The notes under the pieces: generated by a model
Database searches by the model: none
Seen by the model: only the letters and a program-made list of their open reading frames with translations
Told to the model about the DNA's origin: nothing
Made by a program: the position numbers and the translations under genes
Shown here: positions 13,271 to 25,826 of the stretch, in pieces
Position numbering within the stretch: the first letter of the stretch is position 1
How the letters are laid out: each line of letters opens with the position of its first letter
NCBI RefSeq assembly: GCF_022458985.1
Contig: NC_061771.1
Span: 25,970,001 to 26,034,000, forward strand
Reading direction: 5' to 3'
Source of the DNA: Mugil cephalus
Taxonomy: Eukaryota; Chordata; Actinopteri; Mugiliformes; Mugilidae
DNA: 64,000 nt

Positions 13271-13549
13271 CAGGCAATAAATATGTTTGCTTCTACTGTA
13301 ATTTTGTCACTCATTTTAACACAGAGGTCTAAGGGGAACCAGCCAAGGAAGTGGACAGACAGTGTTCCACTCGGTTGGCGCCTCATAAATAACCCCTTTA
13401 AAAACTACTGGTTACCGTCAGTGTGTGTGCAGTTTAAAGAAACGTAATAAGTTTTTTCCTTGGTGCACTTGAGATATGCCGAGTTGTTATTCTTTTCACA
13501 ATCCAGGGTAGTTACTTTTGGTCTGAGCGACAGTTTGAAATATCTAAAG

Positions 13550-13851
13550 CAGTGGTTTTCACTGGTTTTCAGGCCAAAGACCCCCAAACTGATGAGAGAC
13601 TGAGTGTGGACCCTACCTGCTATGTGTTCCATAGTGCCATTTATAAATATACATTATTATTATCATTTTGCATTCAATATTCAGCTATTCCTTATCAGTT
13701 TAATAAAATATGTTAGAGTCATGTTAAAGTGTATTCAAAGAAATTTAAATTTGTGGTGGGAAATTAAATATATACATAAAAAATGTCCAATCAGCCAAAG
13801 ATTTTGCGACCCACCTACAGTACCTCGAGAACCCCCTGTTGAAAACTTATG
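13550..13851. mobile_element. hAT-type non-autonomous element with perfect 8-bp TSD
   Basis: The 302-bp segment is flanked by identical 8-bp direct repeats, ATCTAAAG, at 13542-13549 and 13852-13859. It begins CAGTGGTTTTCACTGG and its other end reads CATAAGTTTTCAACAG in reverse complement, so the termini are imperfect inverted repeats. Internal phrases such as GCCAAAGACCCCC and GCGACCCACC are typical of Charlie-like hAT elements. There is no transposase. The 8-bp duplication is the hallmark of hAT transposition. Confidence 0.8.
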
Positions 13852-13859
13852 ATCTAAAG

Positions 13860-16237
13860 TGTAACATAAGAGAGAAAAGCTGCAACTCCTCACATTCAAA
13901 GTACAGACATGAGAGCTGCAGCTGTTTATTCTCTCCGATACTGCAGGGCATTTGAAAAAGAATTTAATTATTAGTTAGCAAACTGATTATTCAACTTATC
14001 CTCTCAGATCTAGTCCAGAGTTCATAAACGAGGTTGAAATTGGACAAATGAAATGTGGCATCTTTTCCTCTGCAGCTATAGTTCTGTTGCAGATGAATGC
14101 AGAATAAACACTGGAATAGCAGCAGCAGCTGTAATGTTTCTTACACCTCTCCCTTTGGTCTTTTATCAAACAGAAGTGGATTGTTTATGTCAGTAAATGT
14201 AGGCAACGTTCAAACAGAGAGGCTCTGTTTGGGACTTCAATATATATTTTTTTCCTTCCTTTTTTTTCCTTCAAACCAACCTAAGTGTAAAACAATCACA
14301 GCTCCAGGTGGTAAAACAGCACACTTACAATAAGTCTCTCCCCTCTTCTTAAATCTCTAACACAGCGTCTTAAAGGGACACACACGGAAGCACAGCGGAG
14401 GTGACAGCGTGCTCTTTCAAAATCTTATTGCGTTTCACCTTGTATCTCGCTACTGCAAACAGAACAAGGAAGGTCAGGTGGCCTCCAAGACGCCGGAGAG
14501 CAATCCCACCCTTGAGCCCGAGTCGTCATTGTGCACCTCGGTCACGTCCCTGCCGTCCACTCAATGCCCACTTGTCTCATTTTACATCAGGTCCTCATAC
14601 ATACGTGCCGGTGATGGACCACAGGGAATAGAAACCAGGTGGAGCACTGAATTATGGCAAGCAGCATGAAAGGCGCTCCGATTGATTTTTTTTTTAATCA
14701 TTCTGCGCACATGCTTGTCCAGAGCAAAGTTTGAAGGAGAACAGCGGGATAAGCTAAAGGCAGGAAGAGTGACAGCCAGTAGCTCTTCTCTGTCCAGCTG
14801 CAAACAAGCAGGTAGATGTTTCATTTGTTACAATAAAATTTGCTTAGTTTAAGAAATAATGCGTCCGTCTTTCTGCCTTCTTAAGTAGTTAACATCTTTT
14901 AAGAGTTGGTGCTCTTCTACAACAGCCCGTGTATCTGTGATAATCTCCTCGGATAAGAGACAGCGAAGAGTCGCACCTACATTATCTGAAGCTCTGGCAG
15001 TGGTAAAGGGAAAAAGAAGAAGGAAAAAAACATCTTTATGAAGGGACTATAAATCATAGTTGCTTTACCTTACACATAAAATGATACTGCTGGTGTGCAT
15101 ATATGATATTCAGATACAACACACACGTAGAGTCTCTCATGGATGGTATCAGAACAAGGACAGTCATACATCATATCCCATGTTAATGTCACACTGGTCA
15201 TTACTAGCTCTTGTATTTTCGTTTCTGTAGAGCACAGACAAAAGCAGAGATAATAAAACGCAGACGACAATTCAAGCGAGGGTTGCGCGACTTCTGATTT
15301 TTTTTTTTTAAATCGACTGCGATTAAAGTCAAGACGACACCCACTAGCATCTGATGACGTCAATAAAAACACTGAGACTGCTCATATGCTACACAGAGGG
15401 CTCTCCAGATATGTATAGCCTGTATAAAAACAGGCTGCGTCTCAGCAGCGTAGGATTTTATTTTATTTTTTTTAACTATTCCTCTGAAGCCTTTCTCTAC
15501 TAATAGATACAAAGAATTATAGCAAACATAAACAAAATAAAATCAATAACAAAGCTCCTCTATTTAGACTAGGCAATCTGTTAAAAATAAATAAATTATG
15601 CACATGGTCTGCACCCATTGTTCAGTTATTATGTTTAAATTCTGGACATGGTTTGTTAAAATCCATCTCAGTCATTTTTTTTAGCTGACTCTGAATTTAT
15701 GAATAAGGGAGGAGGTAAAGGCAAATTGTGCGATTCCATTTCAGTCCAAAGAGGAGGATCAGTTGTTGAAAAACAACATGTTGGAGACATCACTTGTGCA
15801 GACCAATAATACAACTTTACGTTTGGACATTTCAGAGCCCCACGATCAACTGGTAAGTACAGCACAAGACAAGTATAGTCTAGCATTCTTGAGACTAAAT
15901 CTGAAGGTGGTTGTAGGGGGACATTGTGACCCTAACCCTAAGGAAAGTAATTGCGGTACGACATTACATTTACATAGGTTTCATAAATTTCCACAGTGAA
16001 ATTCAAAAGCAAATTGTTGACGTGCAGCCTCCTTCTCTCTGACACCACATGGTTTTTGGTGAAGTTAACTGACTTATGCCAAGAGGATCTGGACCGTTCC
16101 TCTGGTATGAGGACAGTTCCTGCAACGACCCACTGGGCTCCTCACCTGTCTTCTTGGAGGCGTCCATGTTGTTATTGATATTGAGAAACTGACTTAGTCA
16201 ACTAGTCTCTAGTCAGCCAGAGAATTAGGCACTAATT
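13860..16237. other. Intergenic, no gene recognised
   Basis: No supported gene. The overlapping plus-strand frames near 14401-14669 and the minus-strand frame 15070-15372 show no recognisable domain. Two CCCTAACCCTAA-like telomere-type units occur near 15930 and look like chance. Confidence 0.45.
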
Positions 16238-16241
16238 TTAA

Positions 16242-16557
16242 CCCTTTAAGACCTGAACATCTGCCTGTGCATTAAAAACAAAAAGCTTGTGGTATTTTAA
16301 TTACCGTAAACTCCCCAATGGAAGTTGTGCTTTCTGGGAAAAAAAGACTGGGGAGCGCCAGGAAGAGAGAGTTGTTTGGAGGAAAACAAAGTTAGTTATA
16401 CCCTTGAGATGTCACAAAGGTCTTCCAGACAAAAGCACAACTTCCCAGTGTTCAGCCACACTTTGAATTTTGTCAGAAGAGCAAACCACTGAGTTACGGG
16501 AATTCAAAAACCGGATGTTTTAATGTGTCACCAGCGATACCTTCAGGCTTTAAAGCA
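16242..16557. mobile_element. piggyBac-like MITE flanked by TTAA
   Basis: A 316-bp segment lies between TTAA at 16238-16241 and TTAA at 16558-16561. The left end is CCCTTTAAGACCTGAAC and the right end in reverse complement is TGCTTTAAAGCCTGAAG, so the ends are imperfect inverted repeats. Inside them, GGAAGTTGTGCTTT (16320-16333) has an exact inverted partner at 16432-16445. TTAA duplication with CCY-type ends is characteristic of piggyBac transposition. There is no transposase frame. Confidence 0.65.
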
Positions 16558-16561
16558 TTAA

Positions 16562-19500
16562 TTTGGTCCATACAAGCTTCAAACAAGTTTAAAATTAATG
16601 AAGATTAACTAGAAAAAAAAAGATATTTGGCATCAACTACCATGGTAGAAAACTGGACACTGAAACACGTATTTCCACATTCTTCTTCGCTGAATATTAC
16701 TATTATTAAACTGTACATCAGAGCAATTTATGAAAATTATCTTTTTGATTTGATTATTAATCTCAGTTTGCTTATCCCAGTCACAAACTGAGAAATGCTG
16801 AGCACACATGAAGGAAGACCCCCTGACGAGATATCCTGGTCAAAATGAGGACTATAGCTGCAGTTTGTCTAGGTCACCTTTTTACCTTTTTATGGCTTAG
16901 ACAAGGTTTAAAAGTATCTATATAATCTAATAACCAAAGTCCACATCTCTCTTGAAACCTCTATAAAATGTAAATATGTATGGTATCGTATGTATTTGTT
17001 TTACCTTGATGGGTGCAGAATGACACTTTGTGGATGTAGTCGGGGTCATGGCCCATTAAACTGGCTCAGCAAGCGGTTCTTTGCAGATGAGTTTGGTCCT
17101 TCCCCATTTCAACCCACTTGTGGTTCTGCGTCAGTTGCTGTGACCTTGATGTTGAAGTGTCCTGAAGAAATGGGAACATTCGTGTCTCTGCGAAAAAAAA
17201 AAAGGAAAGAAAGAAAGAACACTGGAATGAGGACACATACTGTCATGGATCAGCGACATCGCAGAGGCGGGATTTGTGACAAACAATCTGCCCATTACAC
17301 TTCATTCATAATATTTTGTCCTTTCTGGCATTGAAAGTATTGCCCCGCAGCTGTTTGTGTATTCCAAACCAGACCGAACATTTTTGTTTGCTTGAGACAG
17401 TACAAATATGATTCACGTCATATAAAGTGATCAGTCAAAAAAAAAAAAAAAACCTAACCCTGCAGTTTGGACTGAAAATCAATGGACAATGCACAAGGAC
17501 AATTAGGAGACCCCAGCAAAGAAGCTAATGCACATTCATCCGTGCTTGAAAGGTCAGCTATCACTCTCAAAAACTAAAAAAAAAAACAACAAAAAAAAAA
17601 TAGATTGTGCTTCTACTCCACAGAGCATCATGTGATGTTCCTGGCATCCGAAGCAGGACAGAAATGTGGTGTAAAATGTCTTTTGTAATGGTAATGAAAG
17701 GTTTGCAATGGCTCAAGTGAAACTACATGAAATCGTGGAGCAGGAGTAATCATCCTTTTTTTTCCTGTCCTTGTCCTTTCAGTTTTACTTCAGCTGTGGG
17801 AGGCATCTCACAAGTGTGTCACTCCAGTATTAAATTGCCCAATGTTAAATGTGGATCAGGTTCAAATTTGTTCTGATGGAAATTAATTCAATTCCTTTTT
17901 TTTTTACCTTGTCTGCTGATTGATTATTGAAGGCTCTGAAATGCCATAACTACTTCAGCGTTGTTATTTTTTTTTTTGTCATTGCGTCCTTTCCTCATGG
18001 TCACAGTCCCACATCTTTCTAATCCCTAATAAGGAACCACAGAACAGGAACAATGGACGTTCGCAGATCCTGAATGACAGAATAAGAGGGTTTTGGACAA
18101 CCATGATGTGAATAATATACACAAAGACACACACAAAAAAGATTACACTCAAATCTTCTTGTGATTAAAGTATCTGTGTGTCTTGTATTGATCTTAGCAA
18201 GCTTATAAAGTCCATAATACCGTGTGTACCACAAATAGAAATACGGCAAAAAAAATACTGTTCTCATAATTATTTATTTTTACTTTTATTCTGTAGCCTA
18301 AACAGTGGTGCAACGATTTTAATGCGAGTTAAAATAAAAGATTGACGATTGACCTCTATGTACAAACAGTAAGCCTACAGTTAAAGTGGCTAGTGCCATT
18401 TTCTACTTTTTACCAGAATAATGCACTTTAAGGCTAATTAATAAATAATTAGCTTGTGTTAGCAAATCTAATGGGCACAGGTGAGCTGGCTAGTAGCATG
18501 TCCTGCAATTTAGGAGAAGAAAATGTACTTTAGAGCTACATGTTGAGTAATTAATGATGAGTGTTAGCAGACTTTCTAACAATCCCTAGTACAAGTAATC
18601 TGGCTAATAACACTTTCAGTTATTTACCTACACTATAGGTAATATCACACTTTAAAAGTAACTAGTAATGAGCCCTTGTGTTGACTGATGGCCATCCTAA
18701 GTAGCTAGCTGACATTTTCATTTTTTCTACAGCAGTTTTCAGAGGCACGTGCAGACTATACAAGAAATCTTGTGCATCTTGTTCTGCAGAAAGGTAGAAA
18801 GGTGAAGTAAATGGCAACAACTGACTGATGAATTGGATTTTTTTTCCTTTATTCCAAAACAAGCTTTTTTTTTCATAACTAGTACTCGTCCACTGTTATA
18901 TCAACTGTCAACTGTTATATGTAATATATAATATCTCTAACGCACAATTGCTTTAAGATACCTGGCTCATATACAGAGGAAACAAAGACATACACGACAT
19001 ATATGGTTTATGTTCTGTGCAGTGCAGACAAGGGGTTCCATTACTTTATGTGTAAGACACTGGATCATGGATGTTTTATACTGAGCATTGTAATGAACGT
19101 AACTTCATGAGCTCGATTCATTTCTCTTTTGAGCATTTCAGTTAAAGTTTAGGTAAGTTTATCTTCATTCATTTAAAATGACAGCACTCACCTCTTCCTG
19201 GTTGTCTCCTTGGCATTAAAAGCATGGCCTGATCACCTGTTTGAGAACTCATGGACCAAACCATTGTGTGAAGACAGCAGGGGTGTTTAGTTTGTTTTTC
19301 ATGTGATGTTGTTACCCTCTAAACAGCCTCTCCCCTCTAATCACCTGTCACAGAGAGGGTCTTCAAACAGGTGTTGGCCGTTGTCTCATTGTGACCTGCT
19401 GTTGTGCTATAAATGGCATAAATGACCACTTTTTATGAGGTATGAAAAAATACATGATTAATTGAATCCCTCAACGATTTTTTTTAAATAAAAGTAACAC

Positions 19501-19786
19501 AATATATATTTATAGCAATTCACAGATGCATGGACTCTTAATATTTTCCTGTGCATTACAGTTTTAAAATAAGGTATCGCATAATTTGTGCATATGTTGC
19601 ACATGTAGGAGTCAGAAGTTAATATTGTGTTTGCACTGAAGGGCACATATGAGCTACGTAGATTTGATATGTTGTTGAAAATGGAGACAAATACTTTGAA
19701 CAGTGATATATTATTATTAGCTACATAGATTCGTTATAAATTTCTATATTCTAACAAAACAGAGGAAAACGCATGGTTTACATTTA
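16562..19786. other. Intergenic, no gene recognised
   Basis: Contains homopolymer A tracts (for example 17437-17452 and 17577-17600) and AT-rich sequence. The 114-codon frame at 16990-17334 (+) has no recognisable domain. No RNA gene seen. Confidence 0.45.
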
Positions 19787-20178
19787 CACCGATCAGCCAT
19801 AACATTATGACCACTGACAGAATAAATAAATAATGTTAACCATCCTGTGACAATTCATTGCTCTTCTGGGAAACATTTGGACCTTCATTCATGTGGATGT
19901 TGCTCAAACATGTACCACCCACCTAGACCAGACCAGGCACCCCCCCACCCCATAGCAAGCAGCCATCCCCAGCAGGATGCAGCCTGGCACAGAGACAAAC
20001 ACAAACAGAAAAAACACAAAAACATTTTAGGAACAACTCAAAAAACATGAAGAACAAAACAAATGACCTGGCCTCCAAATTCACTAGATCCCACACTCAT
20101 CAAGTGTCTGTTGAATGATCCACAGAGGACGCCATCAGAGGGCCCATGTCCATTCTCTGATGAGTCGCAACTCGAAGT
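19787..20178 (+). mobile_element. Tc1-like relic (family B), internally deleted
   Basis: Starts with the family B terminal repeat (CACCGATCAGCCATAACATT). It jumps directly to CTTCTGGGAAACATTTGGACC, continues through the CATGTGGATGTTGC and CCTAGACCAGACCAGGCA modules, and then through ACCTGGCCTCCAAATTCAC. Most of the transposase coding region between the terminus and the GGGAAAC module is absent. That same junction recurs in the copies at 25827, 46421 and 47281. No frame survives. Confidence 0.8.
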
Positions 20179-21022
20179 AGGTCACAGTCTGTCTGTCTTT
20201 ATTGCTCACCTCACCTGTGTCCAGCTGTTTTCATTACATATCATCTCTTTTTTAAATAGTCTGCTTCCTCTGTTCATGTCTTCCCTTCGCTGTCAGTCTC
20301 TCTCTCTCTCTCTCTTCTCTAATGACACTACACTGAGACCATTAGGTGGATAATTAAATGTGAGACTCATTCATCCCCCTGGTGCTCTACAGGCCCCGAC
20401 GGTTCGTGTTTGTCTGTGTGCATGTGCGTCTGTTCTTTGTCCATCTGCCCTTTCTCCAGCTCCCCCGGAGCAGAGCATGCCTGCTCCTCCTTGCGACAAG
20501 GGAGGTGAGGACTCTCCACCAGAGAAGGAACAACACAGAAGGAGCTTTAAACTGGCCGCCCGTGAGAATTAAAGAGAGATGACAGTGTTTAGTCCTCTAC
20601 TCCTAACATGGTGTCCTGGGTTGGCTGGTTACATTAACTGATGTGTTTTTTGTTTTTTATTATCAGGTCAAGAACAAAGCGTTGCAAGAAGTAGGTTACT
20701 GGTCCTGTTGCATAGTGATTTAGGGATTGGCGTAGTGATTTTTATCATGCTAATGACACAGCGGGTGACGACAATAAACAAAATTCTGTGCAAATGCAAT
20801 ATATACAGGGTCGACAATGCTTCCGGGAATATCAGAAAAACAAAATGCAATTTAATGTAGTTTTCATTCACAAAAGTTGGCAGAGAGCGGCGCACCAAGC
20901 TAAACAAAAGAAGGACACCAAGAAGGACTGCATTCCCCGACCGTTTTATGAGGTTCACCTTTCTAGTAGTTCCATATGCCTGTATATGCATACCTGGGTA
21001 GACTGCTATACAGTAAATAGGT
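20179..21022. other. Intergenic, short (CT)n at about 20289-20315
   Basis: A short CT microsatellite is present. The 127-codon minus-strand frame 20668-21051 has no recognisable domain. Confidence 0.45.
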
Positions 21023-21299
21023 TGTAAGGAAGGAATGACCTCGCACACCAAGGTGCACCATGTGCATGTGGAGTGGCAGGGCGTCCCAAGTCAGGATGAC
21101 GTAACCAAAAGAAGACAAACACGGAGACTATATAAACTACACCCGAGATGTTTGTCGTTTGGTTTTTCCAGTTTGAGTTTGTCTAGTAAACTTTCCTGTG
21201 CGAAATAAAACACCGCTAAGGCTGTAAAGAAGGACAAGTCCATGGCTTCCATCTGGTTTCTTGACTTCTGTGCGATTTCTAATACTCATTGGTCTCACA
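21023..21299 (+). mobile_element. Candidate solo LTR
   Basis: The 277-bp segment begins TGTAAGG and ends CTCACA (TG...CA). It has a TATA box (TATATAAA, 21129-21136) and, about 70 bp later, an AATAAA poly(A) signal (21204-21209), the order expected in U3-R of an LTR. No matching target-site duplication, primer-binding site or internal retroelement genes were seen next to it. It could equally be a small cellular promoter. Confidence 0.3.
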
Positions 21300-22164
21300 G
21301 AAAACATACCAGGTTGGGCCTCCATCTGCCTGCAGAAGATAGACAGACATGATTAACAGCAAGACTCATGTAGGCTGAGGTACAGTATGATACTCAGTTG
21401 ATTCTGGGCCACAAACAACAACAACAACAACCTGAACCACTGACACACGGAGCGAATGATCCATGAGTTCATTCTGCAAATTCTGACCCTGCGACCCGAA
21501 AGTCACACCGGAAGTCAAGACTCATCAGAAAAGGCAACGTTTAGCCAATCTTCTTCTGTCCGGCTTTGTCGAGCTGTTATAAATTGTAGCCTCAACATCC
21601 CGTCCTTAGCTGACAAGAGTGGCACTCCATTAGGTCTTCTTTCTGCTGTAGCCTTCGTCCTTCTTCTTCTTTAAGGTTCAGCGATTTATGCTTTCAGAGA
21701 CGCTCCGGTTACTTGAGTTGCCTTTCTATCAGAACTATCTGTACCAACCTGGCCCTTCTCCTCTGAGCCCTGTCATTATACAAGCATTTTTATTCAGAGA
21801 CATGCTGCTCACTGGTTATTTCAACTTTTTCAGACTTTTCAGTGTGAGGAAAATCCAAAATCCATGCTACGTTCACGTCACTTAAATCACCTCTATCCCG
21901 CCCATTCTGGCTCTCATCTGGGCCATGTGATCAATTGATTAGACATTTGCAGTGTTGGACAGATGTTCCTAATAATGTGGTCAGTGAGTGATGCATTTAA
22001 GGCACTGGTTTTGTGCAGGTTTGTGCAGAATGGACCCACTGCCTGTTTGTATTGCACTTTACTGCTTTCTGCTTTTACTGTTAAGACCTCCCGGTGGTCC
22101 TAGTGGTTTGGAATTGGCACTCTCAGCGCCGTGGCTCTGGTTCAGCTCCCGGTCAGCAAACACC
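21300..22164. other. Intergenic, no gene recognised
   Basis: Includes a short (CAA)n stretch near 21415-21431. No supported gene. Confidence 0.45.
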
Positions 22165-22345
22165 ATTTGGGGGGATGTGAGGTGTCGTGGTTAGATAAGC
22201 AGCTTGGTCACAGGTTTGAGCCAATTTGATCCCCTACTGCTTTTTGGTGTACATGGTCCTTTGTTAGTGAATAGATGAGCCAAATGCATAAAAGAAATTC
22301 TCTGTGTCGGCTCAACATTGTGTAAATTATTATTATATAATTTTC
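22165..22345 (+). mobile_element. Possible SINE fragment
   Basis: Pol III-like boxes (GGTGTCGTGGTTAGATAAGC, then CAGGTTTGAGCC) are followed about 90 bp later by AAATGCATAAAAGAAATTC and a short TTATTATTAT tail. This resembles a tRNA-derived SINE, but the match is loose. Confidence 0.3.
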
Positions 22346-23543
22346 CAACCTCAGTTAAGCAAAAAGTCCTTGTGTGGAGTTTTGAATCTTTGAAACTTGG
22401 GTGTCATAACAAAATGTCTTTGAATGCACCATTTGTTTTATGTTGTTTTAGATATATTTTCTTCTTCCAGCCAGAAAAAAATGGAAAGAATAGTCTCTTA
22501 AATCCACTGAGGCCCAGGGGTACTGTTAAGCCTTAAAAGGTCGTAGGGAGGATAGAGAGAGGCAGTATTGAGGTTGTATTTTTACTGAGTGATTCCTTTG
22601 CGGCCGTTGAGTATTTTCATCTCCATCATGTCGGTCAGAGTTAATATTAGATGCATATGTATGCAAGTGTCTCTTGGGCAAAGTACGAAACTTGTGCCAC
22701 GGTGACGCCGTTTGTTGGAGAGCTGCTTTCAAGCTGGCCCATGGCATTTTGAGTGCATGAAAGATTAAAACCCGACTGAGAATGCATAACACACGTATGA
22801 GCTTTTTAGCCTCAAGACATAGGAGACATTTGTGTTTAATTTGTGTTATTGACACATTTGCCATTTAAAGTTCGTGTGATAAGCCTTTTTTAGCTTCAGT
22901 CAGGCAGTTAATCGTTGGTCAGGATTTGAAGAGAGGCCTTTGTTAATTTCTACCTCACATATTTGTTATCTTTTATGAGCGAGGACGATTAGCCTGCAGT
23001 AAGATAGATGGATGGATAGATGGATTAACAGAACGCTCTCAGATGCTTAAATAGACACTTGTACAGAATGTTGCCCACACACATGCACCACAAGTAGCAT
23101 CGCGAAAGTCGAGCCAACTGCAGACTCATCATCATCAACACCTACGGACTTAGCCTACCTGGACGCGCGCAACATGCTCCCGTGTCCCAGTGTACAACGA
23201 AAAAAAAACACTGGCACACACTCACAGACACGCACGGTTAAATGGTGCTTTGCAGTAATGCTGGCAGGCCAAGTGGTGAGGTTACTCCGCACTCAGCAGC
23301 AACTGCATTTCTTTTTACTGAATGCCAGCCAATAGCTCAGCTCTTCTAGCCTTGTGTGTGTGTGTGTGTGTGTGTGTGTTAGCGTGTCCGTTTGCCATTG
23401 AACATCTGTCAACACACACGTTAAATCCATGACAGCTAAACACCTGTGTCCCCCACATGCATTATTCATCATGTCACATGAACGTCATATTATAAAGCTG
23501 CATTAGCATGCACGCATAATGCTTCCCTTTGTCCAATTGGGAG
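22346..23543. other. Intergenic with (TG)n at 23353-23379
   Basis: Holds a TG dinucleotide repeat and otherwise nothing recognised. It becomes GC-richer toward 23.5 kb. Confidence 0.5.
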
Positions 23544-23681
23544 GTGCTGGACCTGCTCCAAAGCCTGTTCCCTGGCTGCGAAGCCCAGATTAGTGGCCTC
23601 CGACTGGGATGCAGCGGCACGGCGAGGCGCCTCATCATCCGGGAGCTCCGGGGGAAGCTGCAGGCCTCCGAGCTCTTCTGA
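23544..23681 (+). CDS. Candidate terminal exon of an unknown gene
   Basis: A possible splice acceptor (pyrimidine-rich CTTCCCTTTGTCC, then AATTGGGAG) is followed by 45 sense codons and TGA. By eye about 85 percent of third positions are G or C, far above the AT-rich surroundings. The peptide is leucine-rich, beginning Val-Leu-Asp-Leu-Leu-Gln and ending Ser-Glu-Leu-Phe. An in-frame TAA lies just upstream of the proposed acceptor, so a splice would be needed. The minus strand is also open here (23723-23490) but less biased. I do not recognise the family. It could be a GC-rich conserved non-coding element instead. Confidence 0.2.
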   Translation: MLDLLQSLFPGCEAQISGLRLGCSGTARRLIIRELRGKLQASELF

Positions 23682-23963
23682 AACAGTCGCACTTAGCGGC
23701 GTGTCTTGCCTCTCTGTTGACAAACGGAGAGACTCGTGCTCTTTTGTGCATGCGGTGATACTTTAATGGACAATTATAATGAGTGTGCATTTCGGGCTTT
23801 GGCCTGATTTGCAAGAGACATCTTGACAAGTGACAAGGGGACATCTTGACAGTGTGCGCACAATAAGGCCGCTGGGCCTCGTGTTCACTGCGCTTATGAC
23901 GCTGCCTCAATGCTCTGACGTAAAGTCGGGATTTAGACTGCGTTGAGGATGCAGCAGCGTTAA

Positions 23964-24243
23964 CCATCCTATTACCTTCAGTGTTTTTATCCTTGGGGTC
24001 AATTTGACCCCAGAAATTACCACTTAAAATCCCAGGGTCTTTATTTCTTTAGTTAGTTTGTTGACAACCCTAACACCCCGCATATACACCCAGAGTACCA
24101 GTTACATGAGATATGTTTAACTGGCTCTATAAGTACATGTTCTTGTTATGTATAACATTTGCTATGGAAAACTATTATCAAGAATATATTGTGTTAGGGT
24201 TAGGGTTAGGGTTCAGTGTTGTGATCCACACATAATCGGAGGG
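23964..24243. mobile_element. piggyBac-like MITE flanked by TTAA
   Basis: A 280-bp segment lies between TTAA at 23960-23963 and TTAA at 24244-24247. The left end is CCATCCTATTACC and the right end in reverse complement is CCCTCCGATTATG, agreeing at about 10 of 13 positions. Near the left end is the palindrome TGGGGTCAATTTGACCCCA (23994-24012), a feature of a repeat family common in teleosts. There is no coding frame. Confidence 0.6.
24194..24213 (+). repeat. Telomere-like (TTAGGG)3
   Basis: Three perfect vertebrate telomere units plus TT lie inside the TTAA-flanked element near its right end. The array is far too short for a true interstitial telomere. Confidence 0.85.
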
Positions 24244-25284
24244 TTAATGGGATTTTAGATCAGATGTGATCTGATGGTAAGTCAGGTTTTTCTGACCTTT
24301 ATATCAAATTTAAGATGTTGGCTACCTTCTGGGCAGATGTCCAACTTTGCACACAATCGTGGTTGTAAAAATAAGTCGCTGAGAGGGGAACAAGTCAATA
24401 CAAATCCAATTTTGTGTCGATAGGTCTTTCCATCTTTGTTTGGCTGACAGTTTCCCTTCTTTGGTATTTCCGAAGATATACGTCGATCTGCCACACCATT
24501 AAAACCACCAACAACGGAGATAAATATCATTGATGTTGTGACATCTTCTGGTAAACTTTTGGTCCTGGTATTGATTACTTTGTGCCTTGGAATTGCTTAG
24601 TTCACTGAAATAACTCAGGTAACAACAATCATTTCATGTATTTGTTGGTGTTGGACGACCCTGCTACAGTTTGTGTATGATGTGTCATTAAGAAAAGGCA
24701 CTGTTGTTGAGTTTTTCACAAAGTTTGAGTTTCCTAAATTAATAATACCAGTAGTTTCGACGAGAACAAGCTGTTGAACATATTGTAATCCAAAATATCT
24801 TCACAGCAAACCATCCTGTTGGTTTCCGGAGGAAGTTTTGAGAGCTCCAATCGAAACGTTACTTCCAAATTAGATTTGCTAGACAAAGTTATGCTCATGT
24901 GTTCAGTGAGACACTGTATAGACACAATTTGGATTTTAAGAACTGTAAAAGATCATTTGAGAGTGACAGGTCCGAAACAGTGCATCAGCATCACAAGGAG
25001 GTGACGCGCTCGCCGGCGTCTTGGCCTGGAGTCCCGTAATGATCGCTTGGCTCCGTCAAACGATCTGCTTCGTTTACGACCGCTGCGGCGTCTGTGAGCA
25101 CGCCAGCAAATGTCACAGTCACTTGTCTCGACCCCGTCCTGTCTTTCTCAACTCCCGTCCTTAACCTCCCTTTAGATAGCTAGATTGCGGGAGATGACAA
25201 GAAATTACAGAGCAGCCGAGTGCAGACTGGTAAATGTCAAGAGAGACAGAATAGGAGGTTTGACGGTGGATGGGAGGAAGATGG

Positions 25285-25287
<3 letters not shown>

Positions 25288-25321
<34 letters not shown>
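25288..25321. repeat. (TG)n microsatellite
   Basis: About 17 uninterrupted TG units. Confidence 0.95.
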
Positions 25322-25323
<2 letters not shown>

Positions 25324-25393
25324 AGTGAGAATACGTACTGTATAAGAAATGAATAGAGAAAGAGGGCAGAGGTAGAGGAGTAGAGGGTGAGAA

Positions 25394-25397
<4 letters not shown>

Positions 25398-25428
<31 letters not shown>
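25398..25428. repeat. (TG)n microsatellite
   Basis: About 15 TG units, 76 bp from the previous TG tract. Confidence 0.95.
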
Positions 25429-25431
<3 letters not shown>

Positions 25432-25826
25432 GGGGGTTGACATTTGAGACGAGACCAGATTGGTGCTTGGACCGTGGTCCCTTCGCTTCAGGCTCTCTGT
25501 CAGCTCATTTACAGGACTGACAGACCAGAGGAGGAGGACAAGGGAGCTGCAGGACGGAGAGTTAAAAAGGTTAAAGCAGGTAAGAAAGAAGAGATCATTT
25601 ATACGGACATACTTAGAAAAACAAAAGTGAAGAAGGAGAAGACGAACAGGAGAAATAGAAACTTAATTCATAACCAGGTTTGGTCAAAGCCTCTGTTGAC
25701 TTCAATGCCCAGAATCCTCGAGGGCGCCATCAGGAAACTGCCCGCAGCGTCCTCATCCTTCGTCCAGCTGTTCAGTGCTCATCTATGCTAAATGGTAACA
25801 CTCTGTTCCCCAATACGAGGTTAAGA

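Larger units (their letters stand above)
24248..25826. other. Intergenic, no gene recognised
   Basis: No supported gene. Two TG microsatellites (listed separately) lie in the second half. The 115-codon frame at 25444-25791 shows no recognisable domain. Confidence 0.45.
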
